NCBI GenBank assembly: GCA_947505245.1
Contig: CANNIZ010000002.1
Span: 1 to 64,000, forward strand
Direction of reading: 5' to 3'
DNA from: Pseudomonadota bacterium
GTDB taxonomy: Bacteria > Myxococcota_A > UBA796 > GCA-2862545
Length of the DNA: 64,000 nt
Below the pieces are notes generated by a model, which saw only the letters and a list, made by a program, of their open reading frames with translations, was not told the DNA's origin and ran no database searches. A program made the position numbers and the translations under genes. Positions 7,990-16,768 of the stretch are shown one piece after another (position 1 is the first letter of the stretch; each line of letters starts with the position of its first letter).

Positions 7990-9030
7990 TTGCGATTCGT
8001 CGATGAAGTCGAAATCACCGTATCCTCAGGCACCGGCGGCAACGGCCACGTGGCGTTCCGACGCGAGTCCAAGGTGCCGCGTGGCGGCCCGAGCGGCGGC
8101 GACGGCGGGCGCGGCGGGAGCGTGATCTTCCGGGCCACCCGCATGCGAAACACGCTGGTCGACTTCCGCTGGAGCCGCATCATCCGCGCCCAGAACGGCG
8201 AGCGCGGCATGGACAAGGACATGTACGGACGCGCGGCGGACGACTCCGTGCTGCTCGTGCCGCTCGGGACGATGCTGCATGACGCCGAGACCGGCGAGCT
8301 CGTCGCGGACCTGAACACGGACGGGGCCGAATGGCGGCTCGAGGGCGGGCGCGGCGGGCGCGGCAACATCCACTTCGCGACGCCCACACGGCGGACCCCT
8401 GAATTCGCCGAAGAGGGGAAGCCCGGTGAGGAGCGAAAGCTAAGGCTCGAGCTCAAGATCCTCGCGGACGTCGGCCTGCTCGGGTACCCGAACGCCGGCA
8501 AGAGCACGCTGATCTCGCGCATGTCCGCAGCTCGGCCAAAGATCGCCGACTACCCGTTCACGACGCTGCACCCGAACCTCGGCGTCGTGAGCGTGGGCGT
8601 CGGCGAGAGCTACGTCGTCGCAGACATTCCGGGCCTCATCGAGGGCGCGTCGGAAGGCAAAGGCCTGGGCCACCAGTTCCTCAAGCACGTCGAGCGGTGC
8701 GCGCTTTACCTGCACCTCGTTTCCTGCGAGGAAGGTCCCCAGTCGCCGCTGGAGCGCCTGCGCGCGATCGACGCCGAGCTGTTGAAGTACGACGAAGACG
8801 TCGCAAATCGCGAACAGATCGTCGTCCTCACGAAGTGCGACATCATCGACGAGGAGTCGCGCGACGCGCTCGTCGCCGAGCTCGCGAAGGCCACCGGTCG
8901 GCGCGTCATCCCGATCTCGGCCGTCGCAGGCCTCGGGTTGAAGGAGGTCACCTTCGCCGCCTGGCAGCGGGTCAAAGAGCGCCGCGACGCCGCCGGCACC
9001 AACGACGTGTCCGAGCCTCCCACGCTGTAG
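7990..9030 (+). CDS. obgE: GTPase Obg (CgtA)
   Basis: This 346-residue ribosome-associated GTPase has the glycine-rich Obg fold at 1-158 (SSGTGGNGHVAF, GGPSGGDGGRGGSV). The G domain follows with G1 GYPNAGKST, G2 DYPFTTLHPNLGVV, G3 DIPGLIEGA, G4 TKCD (in place of NKxD) and G5 SAVAG. It acts in 50S maturation and growth control. The start is a TTG preceded by GAAGGA at good spacing; no in-frame ATG is available upstream. The short C-terminus lacks the extended OCT domain of Gram-positive Obg. The gene order after rplU-rpmA is conventional, but here a terminator intervenes. Confidence 0.95.
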   Translation: MRFVDEVEITVSSGTGGNGHVAFRRESKVPRGGPSGGDGGRGGSVIFRATRMRNTLVDFRWSRIIRAQNGERGMDKDMYGRAADDSVLLVPLGTMLHDAETGELVADLNTDGAEWRLEGGRGGRGNIHFATPTRRTPEFAEEGKPGEERKLRLELKILADVGLLGYPNAGKSTLISRMSAARPKIADYPFTTLHPNLGVVSVGVGESYVVADIPGLIEGASEGKGLGHQFLKHVERCALYLHLVSCEEGPQSPLERLRAIDAELLKYDEDVANREQIVVLTKCDIIDEESRDALVAELAKATGRRVIPISAVAGLGLKEVTFAAWQRVKERRDAAGTNDVSEPPTL

Positions 9031-9094
9031 GTTTTCGCCGCGCCTGATGAAATGCCGTCCACGCCGCCGCCGTACCTCGGATTTGGAGGCGGAC

Positions 9095-9388
9095 ATGGTC
9101 GAGGCGTTTCAGATCTTCACGATCTTCTTTGGCATGGCGTCGGTCCTCGCCGCGCCGCTGGCGGTGGTGCTGGGCCTCCCGCTCGCGGCCTGGGTGGCGC
9201 GGGCGTGGCTGTCGGTGCGCGAGCGGGAGCTTCGGCTGCGCGAGGTCGAGGTCGTACTGCAGCTGCGCGAGTCACGCGCGCTGCCCGCCTGGGTCGATGA
9301 GCGCGACCCGAAGTCCCTGCTCGCGTGGACGCGGACGGATCGCGAGCTCGCGGGACTGCTTACGGCGGGTGTTATGACGGCGCCGTGA
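9095..9388 (+). CDS. Small membrane protein with basic helical tail
   Basis: The 97-residue product has GGAGG 5 bases before the ATG. Residues ~5-40 form one or two membrane segments (FQIFTIFFGMASVLAAPLAVVLGLPLAAWVARAWL, hydrophobic throughout). An arginine/glutamate-rich helix follows (VRERELRLREVEVVLQLRES). The layout recalls PspB-like small membrane proteins, but no family motif is clear. Its stop lies 2 bases before the start of the double YbjQ gene, so the two are almost certainly translated together. Its role may be as a membrane partner for that protein; this is inference. Confidence 0.65.
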   Translation: MVEAFQIFTIFFGMASVLAAPLAVVLGLPLAAWVARAWLSVRERELRLREVEVVLQLRESRALPAWVDERDPKSLLAWTRTDRELAGLLTAGVMTAP

Positions 9389-9389
9389 G

Positions 9390-10658
9390 GTGGCCGTGAT
9401 CGTTTCAGGCATGTCGGGCAACGAGGCGTTCTGCCTCGCACAAAAGGGCTTCATGCCCGGCGAGATCGTCGTCGGCAACAGCGTCGTGTCGCTCGGTGTC
9501 GTGGGCGGCATCGGCGCCTGGGGCAAGGGAATCACCGGAGGCGAGCTCGGCGCCGTCACGAAGATGATCTCCGAGGGTCGGCACGCCGCGATCAAGCGCC
9601 TCGTCAAGGAAGCCGAAAAGAGCGGAGCGGTCGGCGTCACCAGCGTGGTGAGCGAGCTCCGTTCGCTGGGCGGCTACATGGAGTTCCTCGCACAGGGCAC
9701 GGGCATCACCGGTGATCGGCTCGGTGAGGGAACGTTCACCACGGCGGCGTCGGGCATGGAGCTGTACTGCCACCTGGACGCCGGCTACAAGCCGATGCAC
9801 TTCGCGATGGGCAACGTCGCCTACGCGCTCGGCATCGGACAGGGGCTCGTGGGCAGCGTGCGCACCATGGCCCGCGGCGAGGTCCACGAGTTCTCGCAGA
9901 TGTACAACCACATCCGCCACCTCGCGTTGGACCGACTGCGGAAGGAGGCCCGTGAGGTCGGCGCGAACTGCGTGGTCGACGTGAAGGTCAAGCTGCAGCC
10001 GTTCGGCCCGACCGCGACGGAGCTGCTCATGACCGGTACAGCGTCGTTTCATCCTGCGTTGGGGACGCCCGCGACCGACGATGACGTCGTCACGTCCGAG
10101 CTCACCGGCGAGGAGCTCTGGAACCTGGCGCGCATGGGCTACGTGCCGGTGCAGTTGTGCATGGCGACGTCCGTGTACTCGCTCGGTGTGGTCGGCGGCT
10201 TCGGCGCGATGTTCAAGGGGATGACGCAGGGCGAGATCCCCGAGCTGACGAAGATCGTCTACGAAGCACGGGAGAACTGCATCGGCGTGCTCCGGAAGGA
10301 AGCCGAGCGGTTCGGCTGCGAGCGCGTGATCGGGAACAAGCTGATCATCAAGGAGCTCGGCCCCGGGCTGATCGAGGTGATGTGCATCGGGACGGGGGTC
10401 CGCAAGGCACCGCCCGGAATGGAGCCCGCGACGCCGCTATTGATCGCTCAGGCCGTGATCATCGACAAGGACCTGCTCGAGTCGAACGCGCTGGACGGTG
10501 GCGACGGAAACGTCCCCGGCGCGGCGGTCCAGCGGGCGACGCGCGAGGTCCAGGGCGGCGGGCGACAGGTGGTGGGCTGTGTCGTGGGCGTCGTCTGGCT
10601 GTTCATCGTGATGGGCGTGATGTTCTTTGGCGCCATCGCCGCGTTGCTCGGAAATTAG
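9390..10658 (+). CDS. Tandem YbjQ (DUF74) domain protein with C-terminal membrane anchor
   Basis: The product is 422 residues from a GTG. Two YbjQ/heavy-metal-binding-like domains are visible, and each contains a copy of the same unit. The first runs through MPGEIVVGNSVVSLGVVGG to AIKRLVKEAEKSGAVGVT, with a second half at MHFAMGNVAYALG to LRKEAREVGANCVVDV. A further copy runs from VPVQLCMATSVYSLGVVGG to LRKEAERFGCERVIG. YbjQ proteins are usually ~105 residues and form pentamers of unknown function, so a fused array is long for the family. A membrane helix closes the protein (VVGCVVGVVWLFIVMGVMFFGAIAALL), pointing the array into the cytoplasm or periplasm. The small membrane protein just upstream is a likely partner. 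The stop codon falls in a REP-like repeat. Confidence 0.75.
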   Translation: MAVIVSGMSGNEAFCLAQKGFMPGEIVVGNSVVSLGVVGGIGAWGKGITGGELGAVTKMISEGRHAAIKRLVKEAEKSGAVGVTSVVSELRSLGGYMEFLAQGTGITGDRLGEGTFTTAASGMELYCHLDAGYKPMHFAMGNVAYALGIGQGLVGSVRTMARGEVHEFSQMYNHIRHLALDRLRKEAREVGANCVVDVKVKLQPFGPTATELLMTGTASFHPALGTPATDDDVVTSELTGEELWNLARMGYVPVQLCMATSVYSLGVVGGFGAMFKGMTQGEIPELTKIVYEARENCIGVLRKEAERFGCERVIGNKLIIKELGPGLIEVMCIGTGVRKAPPGMEPATPLLIAQAVIIDKDLLESNALDGGDGNVPGAAVQRATREVQGGGRQVVGCVVGVVWLFIVMGVMFFGAIAALLGN

Positions 10659-10855
10659 GGGTCAGGAATTGACGATTGCTGATTTCCCGTACATGGGGTC
10701 AGGAATTGATGATTGCTGATTTCCACCCCGTTGGGTGCGTGCGGCGCAATCCAGCACCATCGGCCGGTGGATTCGCAGCCCCTCTACCCACTTCGATTCA
10801 GCTTGAACGCCGAACGAAATGTGCAATCGTCAATTCCTGACCCCGTGCCAGGCAC
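10658..10855. repeat. REP-like repeat cluster (two direct, one inverted copy)
   Basis: A 30-base unit beginning GGGGTCAGGAATTGACGATT occurs at 10658-10687 and again at 10695-10724 with one substitution. An inverted 22-base copy lies at 10823-10844, next to the palindrome GTGCCTGGCAC-type motif at 10845-10855. Such GGGGTCAGGAATTGA units accompany REP-associated transposases in many genomes. No transposase gene is present here. The cluster supplies the stop of the YbjQ gene and the last codons of the histidine phosphatase. Confidence 0.75.
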
Positions 10856-11405
10856 CGATCGGGAGCTCGCGCACCGCAAACTCCGTGTTCCCCAGCAACG
10901 AATGGCCGATGTTTGCGCGATCGACGTCGTCGAGCACCCCGAGCGCGCACCGCAACGCGGTGCCGTGCGAGAACACCGCGACGTTGCCCGGTGGCAGGGC
11001 GTGGTCGATCTCGGCGAGGGCGGCGATCACGCGCCGCGAAACGGCCATCTGGGACTCGCCGCCCGGCGGGCCCTCGCTCCAGGCGAGCAGCGTGTCCCAC
11101 CGGCCATCCGCCTTCAACCCCTCTTTGGTGGCTCGCTCCCACGACCCGAGCTCCCGCTCGCGCAGTCCCGGGTGTGCGATATCGGGCTCACGGCCGGTCG
11201 CGAGCCGGGCGGTGATGCGGGCGCGCGACAGCGTCGAGCTGACGACGAACGCGATCGGGAGAGCGCGAAACGAGGCAGCGAGCGCCTCGGCCTGCGCCAC
11301 CCCGACCGGCGTCAACGCGGCGTCGACGCTGCCTCCTGCGAGCCAGCCCTCCGCGTTCGCGACGGATTCGCCGTGGCGCACGAGCCACCACGTGCGTTTC
11401 CTCAT
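10830..11405 (-). CDS. Histidine phosphatase family protein
   Basis: This 191-residue member of the phosphoglycerate mutase/CobC-like superfamily has the phospho-His motif VRHGESVANAEG near residue 9. The second catalytic His is in VAVFSHGTALRC, with an acid in ERELGSWE between them. Small members dephosphorylate sugar phosphates, cobalamin intermediates or phosphoproteins, and the substrate cannot be told here. The ATG at 11405 shares its A with the stop of the NAD-glutamate dehydrogenase gene (TGATG), so the two are coupled. The last residues (GAWHGVRN) are encoded by the inverted REP-like unit, which appears to have replaced the original 3' end. Confidence 0.85.
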   Translation of the reverse strand: MRKRTWWLVRHGESVANAEGWLAGGSVDAALTPVGVAQAEALAASFRALPIAFVVSSTLSRARITARLATGREPDIAHPGLRERELGSWERATKEGLKADGRWDTLLAWSEGPPGGESQMAVSRRVIAALAEIDHALPPGNVAVFSHGTALRCALGVLDDVDRANIGHSLLGNTEFAVRELPIGAWHGVRN

Positions 11406-14400
11406 CAATGATGCTGCTCGGTGATGCGCGCGATCCGCCCGGCGACCCGCTCCTCAAGCACGATCAACGTGGGGATCGAGGGCGTTCCGGACTTGCCGAT
11501 CAGCGCGTCCACCTGGGCGCGCACCGGGGCGAGCGCGCCGGCTGACAGCGTCGCGACGAGCACATCGACCGACGGCACGGGTGTGGGCACCGGCACAACG
11601 GAGACGAGCTTCTGCAGCAGCGCCGCGTAGCGGTCGTACAGGATCTCGAGCGCGATCGGGTCCCACCGACCGGTGGCAGGCCGCGTCGCGAGGTCGTCCA
11701 GCACGTCCTGAAGCCGCGAGGCCCGCGCGACCGCGAGCTGACGGACCACGACGTCACCCAGCGGTGAACCGTTTCGGAGCGCCTCGGCGTGCGCCATCAC
11801 CGCAAGCGGCAACAACGTCGCCTCCTGGACGCGGCCTACGGTGCGCTCATCGAGACCGGCGGCCAGCCACCGCGCGTTCTCGGCCGCACCGGCCGCCTTC
11901 ATGTCGCCGGGCAACGAACGGATGACCGTCGCCGCTGCGCCTGCCATCTTCGTAAGCTCGGCGTCCTTCGGCACCTCGCCGCGCGTCGACAGCCACCAGG
12001 CTGCAACCTCGCGCACGCCCTCGTCCAGCTTGACCCAGGCCTCGTACCGCGCAAGTTGCTGGGCACCCAAGGCGTTCGCCTCGATCCCGGCACGCGCCGC
12101 GGACACACCCGCAAGCTCCTGCGCCTTCAGGTAGGCCTCCGCGATCTGCCCGACGGTGCAGCCCGTGGTCTCCACCATGATGGGGAAGAACGCGGCGCCC
12201 GCGTCGGCGATCATGCGCGTCGTCGCGACAGTCATCGCGATCTCGTTGCCGAGCATGTGGTTGCGGATGTCCTTCACATGCGACTTCTGAGCCTCGGTCG
12301 GGAAGTACGTGAGGAGCAGGTCGTCAAAGCCGGGCAGCGCCTTCGGATTTCCCGCGACGAGCTCGCGGTAGACGTACATCTTCACCCACGCGGACAACAC
12401 CGACAGTTCGGGCCGCGTCAGCCCCGCGCCCGTCTCGGCGCGCCGCGCGAGTTCCTTGTCGGTTGGAAGACGCAGCGCGTCGCGGGTGGTGCCCATGCGC
12501 TCTTCGACGAACGCGATGGCGCGCCCGAACGAGAACACGTCACGTTGGCTGCGCACCTGATCGCGCGACAGCTGCTGACCGTGCGCGTCGTTGTTCGCGA
12601 GCACGAGCACCGCGACCTCGTCGGTCATGCGGGCCAACAGCTCGTTGCGGCCAGGCAACGTCATCTCGCCGCGCTCCACGATGCGGTCGAGCAGGATCTT
12701 GAGGTTGACCTCGTGATCCGACATGTCGACGCCGCCGGAGTTGTCGATCGCGTCCGTGTTGATGCGTACGCCGTTGAGCGCGGCCTCGATGCGCCCGCGC
12801 TGCGTACACCCGAGATTTCCACCTTCGCCAACGATCTTTGCGCGGATCTGGTTGCCGTCGATGCGGATGTTGTCGCAGCTGCGGTCGTCCGCGTCGGCGT
12901 GGGTCTCGGTCGACGCCTTCACGTACGTCCCGATGCCGCCGTTCCACAGCAGGTCGACGTCCATGAGCAGGATCGCCTTGATGACGACCTCGGGCTCCGC
13001 CTCGTCCGCGTGGATGCCGAGCATGCCCTGGACCTGGGGCGACAGCGGCACGCTCTTGGCCGTGCGGTCGAACACGCCACCACCCTTGCTGATCTTCGTC
13101 CGGTCGTAGTTCTCCCAGCCGCCAAGCCGCTCGGCCTTGAACAGCCGCATGCGCTCGACCGCCGAGGTGGCCGCGTCCGGGTTCGGGTCGAGGAAGATGT
13201 GCACGTGGTTGAACGCCGCGAACAGGCGCGTCTTATCGCTCTCGATCAGGCCGTTTCCGAACACGTCACCGGAGAGGTCGCCGATGCCGACACACGAGAA
13301 CTCTTCCTTGTAGGGGTCCTTCCCCATCTCGCGGAAGTGCCGCGCGACGAGCACCCAGCCGCCGCGGGCCGTGATGCCGACCTTCTTGTGGTCGTACCCG
13401 ACCGAGCCGCCCGAGGCGAACGCGTCCCCGAGCCAGTGGCCGTACCCCAACGACAGCTTGTTGGCGGTGTCCGACATGTGGGCCGTGCCCTTGTCGGCTG
13501 CGACGACCAGGTACGGATCGTCGCCGTCATAGGCGAACACGCGCGGCGGCTTGGTGATCTTGCCGCCAGCGCCGTTGTCCGTGAGGTCGAGCAGGCCGCG
13601 GACGAACGTCTGGTACAGGCGATCGGCCTGCTGGCGACGCGCCGCCATGTCCCGTGCGGGACGCTTGAGGAAGAACCCGCCCTTGGCGCCTTCAGGCACG
13701 ATCACGACGTTCTTCACCTGCTGCGTGCTGACAAGGCCGAGCACTTCCGTACGGAAGTCTTCACGGTCGGACCAGCGAAGACCGCCGCGAGCGACCTTGC
13801 CGAAGCGAAGGTGGACACCTTCGACTTCCAGGTTGTGTACGTAGATCTCGAACATCGGCCGCCGCGCGCCCATCATCGGCACGTTCGCGCCGAGGAACTT
13901 GAACGACAGGTAGTGGAACGGCCGATCCGTGCGGTAGTAGTTCGTGCGAATCATGCCCGTCATCAGCTCGAGGAGCGCGCGGAACAGGTGATCCTCGTCG
14001 TAGCCGCGCAGCTTGCGCAGCGCGTCGCGAACCGCCGTCTCGGCAGCCGCCGTCCGCTCCGCGCGAGCCTCGTTCCGATCGGGGTCGAACTTGGTATGGA
14101 ACAGGTCCACCAGCAGCGTCGCGATGTGCGGATTGCTGAGCAGGATCTCCTGGACGCGCACGATCGCGAGCTTGATCCCAAGCTGGCGCGAGTACCGGGC
14201 GAGGCCGCGGACGACGTCCACCTCCTGCCAAGTAAGTCCTGCAGTGAGGACCAACTGGTTCAGGCGATCGCTCTCGACGTCCCCCGCGAACACCGCAGCG
14301 AGTGCCTCGAGCAGCCGCTCGCGATTGGCGAGGATCGCGTCGCGCCCGACCCCACCCTTCGGGTCGAGGTGGAACGTATCGATGTTGATCTTTCCGCTCT

Positions 14401-16105
14401 TTGGCTTGACGTCGAACGCCTGCGAGTCCACGACCACGAGACCGAACGCGTCGAGGACCGGCACGATGGCGGTGAGGTACACGTCGTCGGTCTGGTACAG
14501 CGACAGCCCGAGCCCCTCAGAGCCCCCGTCGGTACCTGGGATCGCGAACACATCCGCGACGAGCGTACGGTGAGCGGTGAGCATCTCGAACCGCGCGATG
14601 TCCGCGAGGCAGCGGTCGAACGACTGTTGCCGAAGGAGGGCCTCCGGGAACGCCTGCCCATACACGTCGACCAGGCGATCCGCGACGGCCTCACCCTGTT
14701 TCGCGGCGATCGCATGCCACAGTCGCGCGACGAACGGGGTCGCGCGCTCGCGAATGCGCTCGGTCATGCCGCGCACGCCCTGGTCGCCCGGGTAGTTCAC
14801 GCCGGTGAGGTAGTAGTGCAGCAACACGGTGTCGTAGCGACCAAAGAAGACGCCGCGGTCGGAGTACGTCGCCGACAGCGTATTGCGGATGTCTTCCTCG
14901 ACCGCTTCGCAGAGGTCTTCGTTGTACTGAGACTTTGGCATCGCGAGCACACAGGATGCCGCGCTGGGGCCCATCATGAGGAACGTGACCCCGACCTCCT
15001 GCTGCTGCTCGGCCTCGAACACCAGATCCGTCATGTCCTCGATCGCCTGCGCCGTCGCGGTGAACAGGAACTCCGTCGGAAGCGAATCAAAGACGTTGGC
15101 GATGCCCTTGTACCGGTAGCTGCCTGGGCGGCTCTGCGCGTTCTGCAGGATGCCGCCGAGCACGTTGCGAAGGATGGGCACGTTGCGCGAAGGCTGGGTG
15201 ATGGCGCGGTACGTGAACATGCCGCGCACGAGCATGGACTCGCCGCTGGGCATGGCAACGAGGATCTCGTCGATGCGACCGGCGCGATGAACGGGCGACT
15301 CGATGCCTGATTTGCGAACCGAGACGTAGCCAGGCGGATGCGCCGGAGGCCACTCCCCGCCTGTCACACCCTTGAACCGACTGTCGACGCGCTCGATTCC
15401 GAGCGGCTCTCCAAAGCCCGACAGACCCATGAACACGAAGTTCTCGCGCAGCAGCCACTTCAGGAAGTGCGCCGTCTCGCTGTTGGCTTCCGCCAGGGCG
15501 GCGCCCTGATCCGCGGCCGCCTCGAACCGCTCGATCGCGCGTTCGATCGTGCGCGTCATCGCCTTGAAATCCACGGAGGTGGCGCGGGCGAGCACCAGGT
15601 GCTCGCGAAGCAGCGCAGTGGAGGCAGCGACATCGCCGAACAGCTGGCCCTCGTCGCATTCGACGTACCCGATCGCCTCGGCTTCACCGCCGTCGAGGAA
15701 GCCGACAAGCCGACCGTTGGCGTCGCGCTTGGGGTGATAAACGACGTTGAAGCCGCCCCAATAGCTGGCGGCGCAGCGCTTCAGGAACAGCCGGGTGGTG
15801 TCGACGATGAACGCCTGGTCGGGCATGGACGTGAGCACGACCGCGCCCTTCTTGGCGCCGCCGCGAATCTCGACGCGCTGCTCATCCCCGCGCCGCTCGA
15901 GCGCGAACCGGAACGCGACCTCGAGGTGCTCAAGCGCGGACAGCGCCGCGTGATGGGAGAAGAAGGGGCCGCGGATCCTCCCGACGAGGTCCTCTACGAA
16001 CGCGCGGAACAACGGAAGTTCGGCTTCCCCGAGGGAGCCCTTCCAACGATCCAGCGCCTGTCGGATTTGTCGTTTTGCGTCCGTTGATGCCGATGCTGCC
16101 GCCAT
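11405..16105 (-). CDS. NAD-specific glutamate dehydrogenase, large (GdhB-type)
   Basis: The 1566-residue protein belongs to the ~180-kDa NAD-dependent glutamate dehydrogenases, which convert glutamate to 2-oxoglutarate and ammonia. The N-terminal half carries the regulatory ACT-like and helical segments. The catalytic core lies in the second half, with GLRWSDREDFRTEVLGL, VPEGAKGGFF (substrate lysine region), DKGTAHMSDTAN, GYDHKKVGITARGGW, VGIGDLSGDVFGNG and WNGGIGTYVKAS. The ATG at 16105 has AAGGAG 7 bases ahead; longer readings lack a site. Length and motif order are those of an intact enzyme. It is first in a two-gene unit with the histidine phosphatase. Confidence 0.95.
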   Translation of the reverse strand: MAAASASTDAKRQIRQALDRWKGSLGEAELPLFRAFVEDLVGRIRGPFFSHHAALSALEHLEVAFRFALERRGDEQRVEIRGGAKKGAVVLTSMPDQAFIVDTTRLFLKRCAASYWGGFNVVYHPKRDANGRLVGFLDGGEAEAIGYVECDEGQLFGDVAASTALLREHLVLARATSVDFKAMTRTIERAIERFEAAADQGAALAEANSETAHFLKWLLRENFVFMGLSGFGEPLGIERVDSRFKGVTGGEWPPAHPPGYVSVRKSGIESPVHRAGRIDEILVAMPSGESMLVRGMFTYRAITQPSRNVPILRNVLGGILQNAQSRPGSYRYKGIANVFDSLPTEFLFTATAQAIEDMTDLVFEAEQQQEVGVTFLMMGPSAASCVLAMPKSQYNEDLCEAVEEDIRNTLSATYSDRGVFFGRYDTVLLHYYLTGVNYPGDQGVRGMTERIRERATPFVARLWHAIAAKQGEAVADRLVDVYGQAFPEALLRQQSFDRCLADIARFEMLTAHRTLVADVFAIPGTDGGSEGLGLSLYQTDDVYLTAIVPVLDAFGLVVVDSQAFDVKPKSGKINIDTFHLDPKGGVGRDAILANRERLLEALAAVFAGDVESDRLNQLVLTAGLTWQEVDVVRGLARYSRQLGIKLAIVRVQEILLSNPHIATLLVDLFHTKFDPDRNEARAERTAAAETAVRDALRKLRGYDEDHLFRALLELMTGMIRTNYYRTDRPFHYLSFKFLGANVPMMGARRPMFEIYVHNLEVEGVHLRFGKVARGGLRWSDREDFRTEVLGLVSTQQVKNVVIVPEGAKGGFFLKRPARDMAARRQQADRLYQTFVRGLLDLTDNGAGGKITKPPRVFAYDGDDPYLVVAADKGTAHMSDTANKLSLGYGHWLGDAFASGGSVGYDHKKVGITARGGWVLVARHFREMGKDPYKEEFSCVGIGDLSGDVFGNGLIESDKTRLFAAFNHVHIFLDPNPDAATSAVERMRLFKAERLGGWENYDRTKISKGGGVFDRTAKSVPLSPQVQGMLGIHADEAEPEVVIKAILLMDVDLLWNGGIGTYVKASTETHADADDRSCDNIRIDGNQIRAKIVGEGGNLGCTQRGRIEAALNGVRINTDAIDNSGGVDMSDHEVNLKILLDRIVERGEMTLPGRNELLARMTDEVAVLVLANNDAHGQQLSRDQVRSQRDVFSFGRAIAFVEERMGTTRDALRLPTDKELARRAETGAGLTRPELSVLSAWVKMYVYRELVAGNPKALPGFDDLLLTYFPTEAQKSHVKDIRNHMLGNEIAMTVATTRMIADAGAAFFPIMVETTGCTVGQIAEAYLKAQELAGVSAARAGIEANALGAQQLARYEAWVKLDEGVREVAAWWLSTRGEVPKDAELTKMAGAAATVIRSLPGDMKAAGAAENARWLAAGLDERTVGRVQEATLLPLAVMAHAEALRNGSPLGDVVVRQLAVARASRLQDVLDDLATRPATGRWDPIALEILYDRYAALLQKLVSVVPVPTPVPSVDVLVATLSAGALAPVRAQVDALIGKSGTPSIPTLIVLEERVAGRIARITEQHH

Positions 16106-16306
16106 TGTCGGGCTCCTTGTCGTTCGGGGTCGCAATGTAACGCAGGTCTACCGAACCGGAATGGGCCGTCCGTCGTACGCACGACAACGCCCCTCCACCC
16201 TACGGATTATCCAGGTGCCACCTGCAAAGTGAGGCGCCATTCATTTGGTTGCACGGTGCCGACAGCGCAGACAGTCCCGATCGCGCACGACCGCGCCGAT
16301 TCGCTG

Positions 16307-16768
16307 TCAGGGCAACTCGCCATCAAAGTAGTCGACCTGGGCGTCCGTTTTGAACATCATGCGCAGTTTGGCTTTGGGGAAGCCGCCTACGCTGGTCATC
16401 ACCTTTCCCGAGTCCGGGTAGGTGACCACGTCCATTCCAGCGACGGCGGCCATGCCGATGTAAACGAGGGCTTCTTCACCATCGTTCACGAGCTGGTGCG
16501 CGGGCCCGCCGGCCGGAAACGAAACAAAGTCCCCCGGGCCGATCGGCGTGAGGCCATCCGGCGTGCGCACCTTTGCGGTGCCCGACACGACGAACAGCGC
16601 CTCCTCGGTGACCTCGTGCGAGTGAAACGGGAACGACTTCTTGCCCGGCGGCAATTCCCACAGGCCACACGGGAGTTTGTCGCCGCCGAGCTGCTTTCGG
16701 CGCTGCTTGAACGGGCCCTTGTCCATCGCGTCGGTCCACGGCAGCTGGCTGGTTCGGACGATGTTCAT
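16307..16768 (-). CDS. Cupin-domain protein
   Basis: This 153-residue single-domain cupin has the first metal motif in PFHSHEVTEEALFVVSGTAKVR and the second in PGDFVSFPAGGPAHQLVND, followed by VYIGMAA. Small cupins of this kind bind a divalent metal and can be isomerases, dioxygenases or sugar-binding proteins; the substrate cannot be read from sequence. Its ATG overlaps the stop of the metallophosphoesterase gene (ATGA), so both are made from one message. Confidence 0.85.
   Translation of the reverse strand: MNIVRTSQLPWTDAMDKGPFKQRRKQLGGDKLPCGLWELPPGKKSFPFHSHEVTEEALFVVSGTAKVRTPDGLTPIGPGDFVSFPAGGPAHQLVNDGEEALVYIGMAAVAGMDVVTYPDSGKVMTSVGGFPKAKLRMMFKTDAQVDYFDGELP

Noticed and set aside
11789..15310. 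Very long open frame (1173 codons) on the plus strand opposite the NAD-glutamate dehydrogenase
   Set aside because: It mirrors the codon structure of the real gene, is rich in Arg/His/Val-Asp runs and lacks any domain; GC-rich DNA gives such antisense frames.
16136..16306. Gap between the cupin and glutamate dehydrogenase genes examined for a tRNA or riboswitch
   Set aside because: No cloverleaf or conserved riboswitch core could be folded by eye; only weak promoter-like bases are present.
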